A stretch of DNA of 5,678 nucleotides, taken from positions 1-5,678 of the forward strand of contig DLPX01000017.1 of the NCBI GenBank assembly GCA_002477475.1, written 5' to 3'. Shown here piece by piece: positions 1-4,707 of this stretch. Both the position numbers and the translations under genes were made by a program. The notes beneath the pieces were generated by a model. That model saw nothing but the letters and a program-made list of their open reading frames with translations, was not told the DNA's origin and searched no databases. Each line of letters starts with the position of its first letter. Position 1 is the first letter of the stretch. The DNA is from Proteobacteria bacterium UBA7447 (GTDB lineage: Bacteria; Pseudomonadota; Gammaproteobacteria; Arenicellales; UBA868).

Positions 1-1006
1 GATAACCGAGATCAATGTATCTGGACTGTTTGAGTCTCCTGCTGACAAGCGCTCTGACGCGGATTTCCTCATCGCGGACGCCTTGGCGACCGACGGCGCC
101 TTCGTCGCGACAGGTTTTCCTAATAGTGGCGACATTGATTCGATAATGGCGGGTCTGATGCGGTTTTTCGATCTGCCGCTCGAGACCAAGATGCAGTGCG
201 CAGTCAAGGCCTATAAGACCAGCAACCCGAATACTTACCGGGGTTACTACCCCCTTCCTGAAGAAACAGGTTGGACGCACTTTGCAAAAGGAAAAGAATA
301 TTTCGACATTGGCCCAGAGCCACAGATGGAACATCCAGATATCCCCGGTGGCGCCTCTTTCTGTGAAGCCAATGTCTGGCCAGACGAAGAGGATCTTCCG
401 GGTTGGCATTCACTAGTGCTGGGCCAACTAGAGGGACTAAGAGAACTCACCTGTGTCCTGATGCGCGCGATTGCTCGCGGCCTTGACCTGGATGCAGAAC
501 CCTTTGCTGAGGCCAGTGTAGGACGCAACGCTTCTATACGTCTTCTCAACCAACCGGAACGAAGAGAAATCATTCAAAACAAAAATCAAGGGACGTCTGT
601 ACCTTGCGAGGTCAATCTACCGACTGATTTAGAAACGCTATCCGACGGTCGAACAATTGTTACAGGCGGGCATCTTGATCAGAACCTGCTTTCTGTCTTA
701 TGGCAGTCATTTGCCGGTGGGTTACAAATGCAAAGCCGAGACGGAACCTGGAAGGAGGTGCTCCCAAAGCCTGGCACGCTATCTATTCATTGCGGAGCAC
801 TCCTTTCATACCTTACGGGAGATATTCTGGTCGGAACCCCGCACCGAGTAGCCTCTCATGGAGCGCATAAGACCGCGATGGGCTTTTTTCTTGAACCAGA
901 CTTTGCCGCGACTGTATATACCTTGGAAAACGGTTTACCGGTAACCTACGCCCAGCATCTCGTTAACCTCTTCCCGGATCGATTTTCCGACTCTCAAGCC
1001 GCTTAA
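1..1006 (+). CDS. Isopenicillin N synthase-like Fe(II) oxygenase, 5'-partial
   Basis: A cytosolic non-haem Fe(II) oxygenase of the IPNS/2-oxoglutarate oxygenase family; the substrate is unknown. The frame is open from base 2 (ITEINVSGLF...), which reads as the usual first beta strand of the family, so the true start is at or just beyond the left edge; base 1 is G and could end an ATG. A TTG at 83 would remove that strand and is rejected as the start. Counting from that TTG as residue 1, the N-terminal DIOX-N-like region contains GAFVATGFP (6-13) and YRGYYP (52-57). The C-terminal jelly roll carries the iron triad H197-x-D199 (HLD) and H254 (TPHRV). The usual Tyr of the R-L-x-x-Y-P motif is Gln157, and the Arg-x-Ser nine residues after the distal His is K263-T-A265, so cosubstrate binding may differ from the norm. 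The PhzF-like gene follows after 51 bp and may be co-transcribed. Confidence 0.9.
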   Translation, partial: ITEINVSGLFESPADKRSDADFLIADALATDGAFVATGFPNSGDIDSIMAGLMRFFDLPLETKMQCAVKAYKTSNPNTYRGYYPLPEETGWTHFAKGKEYFDIGPEPQMEHPDIPGGASFCEANVWPDEEDLPGWHSLVLGQLEGLRELTCVLMRAIARGLDLDAEPFAEASVGRNASIRLLNQPERREIIQNKNQGTSVPCEVNLPTDLETLSDGRTIVTGGHLDQNLLSVLWQSFAGGLQMQSRDGTWKEVLPKPGTLSIHCGALLSYLTGDILVGTPHRVASHGAHKTAMGFFLEPDFAATVYTLENGLPVTYAQHLVNLFPDRFSDSQAA

Positions 1007-1013
1007 GTTCTCG

Positions 1014-1030
1014 TATCCGACTGTCGGATA
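1014..1030. repeat. 17-bp perfect palindrome between oxygenase and phzF-like genes
   Basis: TATCCGA, then CTG, then TCGGATA: two perfect 7-bp arms around a 3-base centre, extendable by one G-U pair in RNA. It lies 7 bp after the oxygenase stop and 27 bp before the PhzF-like start. No run of T follows, so it is not a typical intrinsic terminator. It could be an operator for a dimeric regulator or an mRNA stem-loop that stabilises or separates the two cistrons. The symmetry is seen directly; any function is inferred. Confidence 0.45.
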
Positions 1031-1057
1031 TACGACTTATATCGAATCTGTCCGCTC

Positions 1058-1957
1058 ATGAAATACCACTACTTCACTTGCGACGTATTTACAGACAAGC
1101 GTTTTTGCGGCAATCAACTGGCGGTTCTTCCCCACGCTGATGGACTCTCGGATGGAGAGATGCAGACAATCGCACGAGAATTTAATTTCTCGGAATCTGC
1201 ATTTGTGTTTCCTCCAGAGAAAGGTCACACGCGCAAAGTAAGAATCTTTACTCCCACGACGGAAGTGCCATTTGCCGGCCATCCCAACATAGGCACTGCA
1301 TTCGTGCTAGCCGAGACCGGCGAACTCGGCGACAAAGACATCCCCGAATCGATCTGTTTTGAAGAAAAAGCGGGTCTTGTGCCCATCAGAATATTGCAAA
1401 ACCCAAACGGCCCGCCCCAATTTGAACTTAAAGCGCCCGAAACTTTGACCGCCCGCCCCTTCAAGGCGGTATCAACAATCGCAGATGCGCTCTCGTTGAA
1501 TCTGAATCAGATCATTGAGGAGCATCACCCTCCCTCATCAGCCTCAGTGGGGCTTCCCTTTCTTATTGTCGAAGTCCGGGATACGTCAGCGCTCGCCGAT
1601 ATCCAAGTCAACCTTGAGAGTTTCTCGGCCTTGCTGGAGCAAGGCAGTCCGCCTTATATATTTGTCTACACCCAGAACACCGACCAGGCAGATATTCAGG
1701 CGCGTATGTTTGCCCCGCTAGACGGCATCACAGAGGATCCCGCCACAGGCAGCGCCAACTGCGCCCTCGCGGCACTATTGTCACAACACTCCGAATTATC
1801 CAGTGGAGATTTTTCGTGGTGGGTGCTTCAAGGACTCGAGATGGGGCGTCCCAGCCAGCTCCAGGTTCGGGCGCAAAAAGAAAGCGGCTCGGTAACTGGG
1901 AGCTGGGTCGCAGGCAGCTGCGTAATGGTGGCAGACGGTTTTATCGAATCCCAGTAA
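1058..1957 (+). CDS. PhzF-family isomerase/epimerase
   Basis: A cytosolic member of the PhzF / diaminopimelate-epimerase fold family (299 aa, a normal length). PhzF itself isomerises trans-2,3-dihydro-3-hydroxyanthranilate in phenazine synthesis; most homologues have unknown substrates, and no other phenazine gene is present here. Family landmarks occur in order: N-terminal DVFTDKRFCGNQLAV (9-23), IAREFNFSESAFV (38-50) with the catalytic-type Glu46, RIFTPTTEVPFAGHPNIGTA (62-81) with His74, and EDPATGSANCAL (226-237) with Asp227. These correspond to the Glu45/His74/Asp208 set of PhzF as I recall it, so an active enzyme is likely. The ATG at 1058 matches the normal family N-terminus although no Shine-Dalgarno is visible before it; translation may depend on the upstream cistron. 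An AT-rich spacer follows, so this is probably the last gene of its transcript. Confidence 0.93.
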   Translation: MKYHYFTCDVFTDKRFCGNQLAVLPHADGLSDGEMQTIAREFNFSESAFVFPPEKGHTRKVRIFTPTTEVPFAGHPNIGTAFVLAETGELGDKDIPESICFEEKAGLVPIRILQNPNGPPQFELKAPETLTARPFKAVSTIADALSLNLNQIIEEHHPPSSASVGLPFLIVEVRDTSALADIQVNLESFSALLEQGSPPYIFVYTQNTDQADIQARMFAPLDGITEDPATGSANCALAALLSQHSELSSGDFSWWVLQGLEMGRPSQLQVRAQKESGSVTGSWVAGSCVMVADGFIESQ

Positions 1958-1983
1958 ACCAGCGGTAAAGAACCTATTAACCC

Positions 1984-2040
1984 TTTTTTTTCATCTACTT
2001 ATATTTCTTTCTATTTTTATATTCTGTAAAAAAATAAGAT
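1984..2040 (+). promoter_or_regulatory. AT-rich intergenic island, probable promoter region
   Basis: Bases 1984-2037 hold only 7 G/C in 54, starting with a run of eight T and ending near a run of seven A, in sharp contrast with the flanking genes. TATATT at 2018-2023 is the best -10-like hexamer and TAAGAT at 2035-2040 is another; neither has a good -35 at 16-18 bp. An AT-only inverted repeat (TATTTTT at 2012-2018, AAAAATA at 2030-2036) is also present. The T run could additionally serve release of the upstream transcript, but no GC-rich stem precedes it. It most likely supplies a promoter for the block starting at 2111. Confidence 0.35.
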
Positions 2041-2098
2041 CCAAACTTAACCAGTCTTGCGTTAGATTTGGTTCTGATCGACTTGAGTAAAACGCACT

Positions 2099-2102
2099 GG
2101 AG
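2099..2102 (+). promoter_or_regulatory. Ribosome binding site of the SnoaL-like gene
   Basis: GGAG with an 8-nt spacer to the ATG at 2111. It supports that start and marks the first cistron of the 2111-4563 block. Confidence 0.65.
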
Positions 2103-2110
2103 CTCCGAAA

Positions 2111-2500
2111 ATGACCGATCGCCGAGACGAATTAATCCAGCTCACTAACGATTTCGTGGATGCCTTCAACCGCATGAACCTGGACGACGTGGTCAGCTTT
2201 TTTGCCCAAGACGGCATTTATGAGGATTCAACCGGCGGCCGGCATATCGGACACGATGCCATTCGAACAGCCTTTGAACCCCTGGTAGGAGGCTCACGAG
2301 GCAGCATTCGCTTCGACGGTGAGGATGTGTTTGTGGAGACCGATACGGGGAAGGTGCTGGCCAGCTGGAGACTCAACCTGGATAAAGGCGGTGAGGTCTC
2401 TATCATTCGCGGAATAGATATCCTCGAATTTGAGTCAGGCAAACTCAAAAAGAAGATGGCGTATATGAAGGCCGATAAGCCCCATCTTGAGAACAGCTGA
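2111..2500 (+). CDS. SnoaL-like / NTF2-fold small protein
   Basis: A 129-aa single-domain protein of the cone-shaped alpha+beta NTF2 fold (SnoaL / ketosteroid isomerase-like superfamily), cytosolic, with no signal peptide or membrane segment. The N-terminal helix (about 4-20) leads into DDVVSFFAQDGIYEDSTGG (25-43), the usual helix and first strand of the fold. Then come GHDAIRTAFEPL (47-58), a strand with ASWRLNL (84-90), and the C-terminal pair IIRGIDILEFESGKLKKKMAYMK (98-120), in which the RGIDIxEFxxGK signature is typical of this group. Members act as cyclases, isomerases, hydratases or non-catalytic binding proteins; the activity cannot be assigned from sequence. It begins a block with a hydrolase 44 bp downstream and an oxygenase beyond that, so a role in handling a pathway intermediate is reasonable. 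Confidence 0.88.
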   Translation: MTDRRDELIQLTNDFVDAFNRMNLDDVVSFFAQDGIYEDSTGGRHIGHDAIRTAFEPLVGGSRGSIRFDGEDVFVETDTGKVLASWRLNLDKGGEVSIIRGIDILEFESGKLKKKMAYMKADKPHLENS

Positions 2501-2544
2501 CTCTCTTCTTCTGTGCCCTTAATCCTACCCAGCAATAAATTAGG

Positions 2545-3366
2545 GTGACTCCCATCAACACAGAACGAATTGGCGGTTCTCCCTCTCTCGTGGTTGATAG
2601 AGAAGGCGAAGGACCGCTCCTGATACTGCTTCACGGAATCGGTGGCAACCGGACCAACTGGCGGACCCAGTTACCCGATTTCTCAAAGACATTTCACTGC
2701 GTGGCCTGGGACGCCCGCGGCTACGGCGACAGCGACAACTATGAAGGACCTCTTGATTTTGAAGATTTCGCACATGACCTGCTTCGGGTGATCGACCACT
2801 TCGATGCTGAGCGCGCACACCTCTGCGGCCTTTCCATGGGAGGGCAGATTGCGCAATGTTTTTATCGTCTATACCCGCAGCGGGTCGCATCACTTGTGCT
2901 CGCTGCAACTTTCACGCACTGGAGAGCCGCTTTAAGCGATGCAGCGCTCGAAAATTATCTGTCTTTTCGATTAAAGCCCCTACAGGAAGAAGGCAAAGAG
3001 CCTAACGATATTGCTGACGCTGCGGCGAGTGCCCTCTTGGGCCCCACAGCAACTAAAGATCATCATGCGCAGTTGGCAAACAGCATCAGCACCCTGCACA
3101 AAGACAGCTACATCAAGACGCTGCAATCTGCCGTTCCTTACGATCGCCCGCTCGACCTTGAATCCATCCAGGTGCCAAGTTTATATCTTTACGGCAAACA
3201 CGATCCCCTTTGCCCGCCTGAGCTCGGGCGGAAGATGGCAGACCGAACGCCTGAGAGCCGGTTCCTTGAGATCGCCCACTCAGGTCATCTCATCAACATC
3301 GAACAACCCCAAGCCTTCAACCAGGCGGTTCTGCACTTTCTAAACGATGTTACTTCTACCGGGTAA
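2545..3366 (+). CDS. Alpha/beta hydrolase with intact Ser-Asp-His triad
   Basis: A 273-aa cytosolic alpha/beta-hydrolase, the usual length for small esterases, enol-lactonases and C-C hydrolases. The oxyanion-hole motif is HGIGG (30-34) followed by NW (38-39). The nucleophile elbow is GLSMGG (95-100) with Ser97, the acid is Asp220 in GKHDPLCPP, and the base is His248 in HSGHLINIEQP. Overall it resembles 3-oxoadipate enol-lactonase (PcaD)-type enzymes, but that substrate is not supported by the neighbours. The GTG at 2545 is chosen because an in-frame TAA lies just upstream at 2536-2538 and the encoded N-terminus supplies the first strands; no ATG or properly spaced Shine-Dalgarno is visible, so expression may rely on coupling to the gene ending at 2500. 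The next gene starts 6 bp after the stop, indicating an operon. It probably hydrolyses an ester, lactone or amide made by a neighbouring enzyme. Confidence 0.9.
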   Translation: MTPINTERIGGSPSLVVDREGEGPLLILLHGIGGNRTNWRTQLPDFSKTFHCVAWDARGYGDSDNYEGPLDFEDFAHDLLRVIDHFDAERAHLCGLSMGGQIAQCFYRLYPQRVASLVLAATFTHWRAALSDAALENYLSFRLKPLQEEGKEPNDIADAAASALLGPTATKDHHAQLANSISTLHKDSYIKTLQSAVPYDRPLDLESIQVPSLYLYGKHDPLCPPELGRKMADRTPESRFLEIAHSGHLINIEQPQAFNQAVLHFLNDVTSTG

Positions 3367-3372
3367 ATCAAG

Positions 3373-4563
3373 ATGGCGGTAAAGCATTCCGCTGATGATG
3401 TCGCAGTCAAAATCGATGCGTCAAACCGCAAGATACGCCTGCTTTGGCCCAACAATCAGTCAGCCGAGTTTCACTATGTCTGGCTGAGGCACCATGCACG
3501 ATGCCCGGAGGGTCTGCCGAATGACACAAGCATCAAGATCGACCTGATTCCGGATGATCCGGCTTCATTGGTTATCAACAGGTGCTCCATCAAGGGAGAG
3601 TGTCTCGAAATCGAGTGGGGAGATCAGGAACTAAAAACGCTCCACCCTATCCCAGCCTTGGCTTCCATGCAGTACGGCAGGGACAGTCGTCAAGACAGGA
3701 AACCTGTGCCGATCTTCTGGCCTCAGGATAACAACCATCCCATCCCCTGTTATCCATATGCGGATCTGCATGATCCAGCGTCTCTCCTCCAGATCGGGTT
3801 ATCCATCAGAGACTTTGGGATTGTCAGAATTAAAGATGTGCCGATTCATCCAGGCACCGTTGCAGATGTGGCTCAATGCTTCGGCGTTGTGCATCGGAAC
3901 AATTATGGTGAAGTATTTGATGTCAAAAGCGATGCCCATATGGCACTGGGTTCGAATACGGGCAAGTATCTTGGGCCTCACACAGATGAGAGCTATCGAC
4001 ACGCCGCACCGGGAATCACCTGCTTTCATTGTCTCAAGGCCTCGACCGACGGTGGCGGTGCCAGCATCCTGGTAGATGGCTTTCATGCAGCAGAGCGGCT
4101 TCGGACTCATGCTCCTGCGCTATTCGACACGCTCACCACGGTCCCGATCTTTTTTCAAAGAAGAGCCCTGCCGGAAGAAGACATGCAGTCGCACCGAAGG
4201 ATTATCTCTCTCGATATTGATGGAGATGTTGAAGGCATCCGGTTTACCGACCGGACTCTCCCACCGCAGGACCTGCCGGACGATGTCGTGGAGGTGACCT
4301 ACCAGGCGATCAAAGCGTTCTGGAACATCGTCAACGACGATGAGTTGAAGGTGATCTATCCCATGGTCTCTGGTGATCTGCATATATTTGATAATCAGCG
4401 GGTGCTGCACGGAAGAACCGAATTCAACCCTGCGAAGGGCGAGCGGCATCTGCAACAATGCTCAGTCAACAGGGATGAATTCCAAAACACCATTCGAACG
4501 CTTGCGGCCCGTCTGAATCACCCTGCCCAAGCGCAGACCATGGCCGGCGGTGCGTTGGGCTAA
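3373..4563 (+). CDS. Gamma-butyrobetaine hydroxylase-like Fe(II)/2-oxoglutarate oxygenase
   Basis: A cytosolic TauD/GBBH-superfamily dioxygenase of 396 aa, close to the size of gamma-butyrobetaine hydroxylase (BBOX1, 387 aa). It has an N-terminal GBBH-like small domain (about 12-100, with the VWLRHHARCPEG motif at 36-47) and a C-terminal jelly roll. The iron triad is H203-x-D205 (GPHTDES) and H346 (NQRVLHGRTEF); R358 in GERHLQ is the expected 2-oxoglutarate-binding Arg. The core is therefore intact. However, the N-terminal zinc site is degraded: only Cys44 remains, with Ala42, Gly47 and Glu86 at the other ligand positions. The aromatic cage for trimethylammonium is mostly lost as well (Tyr178 kept; Phe182, Ser194 and Ser364 at the others). 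It should couple 2-oxoglutarate decarboxylation to oxidation of an organic substrate, but probably not gamma-butyrobetaine. It lies 6 bp after the hydrolase, so is very likely co-translated. TauD-like sulfonate or alkyl-acid oxidation is an alternative reading. Confidence 0.92.
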   Translation: MAVKHSADDVAVKIDASNRKIRLLWPNNQSAEFHYVWLRHHARCPEGLPNDTSIKIDLIPDDPASLVINRCSIKGECLEIEWGDQELKTLHPIPALASMQYGRDSRQDRKPVPIFWPQDNNHPIPCYPYADLHDPASLLQIGLSIRDFGIVRIKDVPIHPGTVADVAQCFGVVHRNNYGEVFDVKSDAHMALGSNTGKYLGPHTDESYRHAAPGITCFHCLKASTDGGGASILVDGFHAAERLRTHAPALFDTLTTVPIFFQRRALPEEDMQSHRRIISLDIDGDVEGIRFTDRTLPPQDLPDDVVEVTYQAIKAFWNIVNDDELKVIYPMVSGDLHIFDNQRVLHGRTEFNPAKGERHLQQCSVNRDEFQNTIRTLAARLNHPAQAQTMAGGALG

Positions 4564-4616
4564 GTCGACTGGCTCTAGGCTTCTCAGCCGCAATAGTGTT
4601 TAAAATCGGGGAGAGA

Positions 4617-4628
4617 CTGCTTAAGCAG
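4617..4628. repeat. 12-bp perfect palindrome CTGCTTAAGCAG
   Basis: A perfect 12-bp inverted repeat in the 144-bp gap before the ligase gene. There is no following T run and the stem would be only 4 bp with a TTAA loop, so it is a poor terminator. It could be a regulator-binding site, since it lies between a -10-like TAAAAT (4601-4606, no good -35) and the ligase ribosome binding site, but a short palindrome of this kind can arise by chance. Confidence 0.3.
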
Positions 4629-4653
4629 CAAGACGTCGCGGTTCGTGCAGGCC

Positions 4654-4669
4654 CGAGGTGTCGAGGTGT
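4654..4669. repeat. Tandem 8-bp direct repeat (CGAGGTGT x2)
   Basis: CGAGGTGT occurs twice head to tail, exactly 8 bp apart, in the leader of the ligase gene, ending 25 bp before its Shine-Dalgarno. It may be a slippage duplication or a pair of half-sites for a regulator. The repeat is directly visible; no function is claimed. Confidence 0.35.
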
Positions 4670-4694
4670 CTAGAGGCGCGTAATAATAATTATC

Positions 4695-4700
4695 AGGAGG
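4695..4700 (+). promoter_or_regulatory. Consensus Shine-Dalgarno of the ligase gene
   Basis: AGGAGG with a 7-nt spacer to the ATG at 4708. It is the strongest ribosome binding site in the window and fixes the start of the downstream ligase; the first in-frame ATG downstream of it is at residue 41, inside the conserved domain. It suggests that this gene is translated independently and strongly, unlike the PhzF-like and hydrolase genes. Confidence 0.85.
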
Positions 4701-4707
4701 AGACAAC

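Noticed and set aside
83..85. TTG as the true start of the IPNS-like gene
   Set aside because: The same frame is open to base 2 and the extra 27 residues read as the normal first strand and helix of the family, so the gene is cut by the window edge.
1004..1058. The oxygenase and PhzF-like genes share a frame, so stop readthrough could make a fusion
   Set aside because: A one-in-three coincidence; the stop is an ordinary TAA and both proteins have normal family ends.
1058..1957. Evidence of a phenazine biosynthesis cluster
   Set aside because: Only a PhzF-family member is present; no PhzA/B, C, D, E or G homologue is visible, although the SnoaL-like protein shares the broad NTF2 fold with PhzA/B.
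1937..1991. Intrinsic terminator after the PhzF-like gene (GGTTT/AAACC plus T8)
   Set aside because: The stem is only 5 bp with a 14-nt loop and ends more than 20 bp before the T run, so it does not make a convincing terminator.
2218..2634. 138-codon minus-strand open frame spanning the SnoaL-like and hydrolase genes
   Set aside because: It overlaps two genes with clear family motifs, has no recognisable protein features, and its Ser/Pro-rich composition is typical of an antisense shadow.
3373..4563. Carnitine biosynthesis or catabolism operon
   Set aside because: The substrate cage of the GBBH-like enzyme is degraded and no carnitine dehydrogenase, CoA-transferase or betaine transporter is present in the window.
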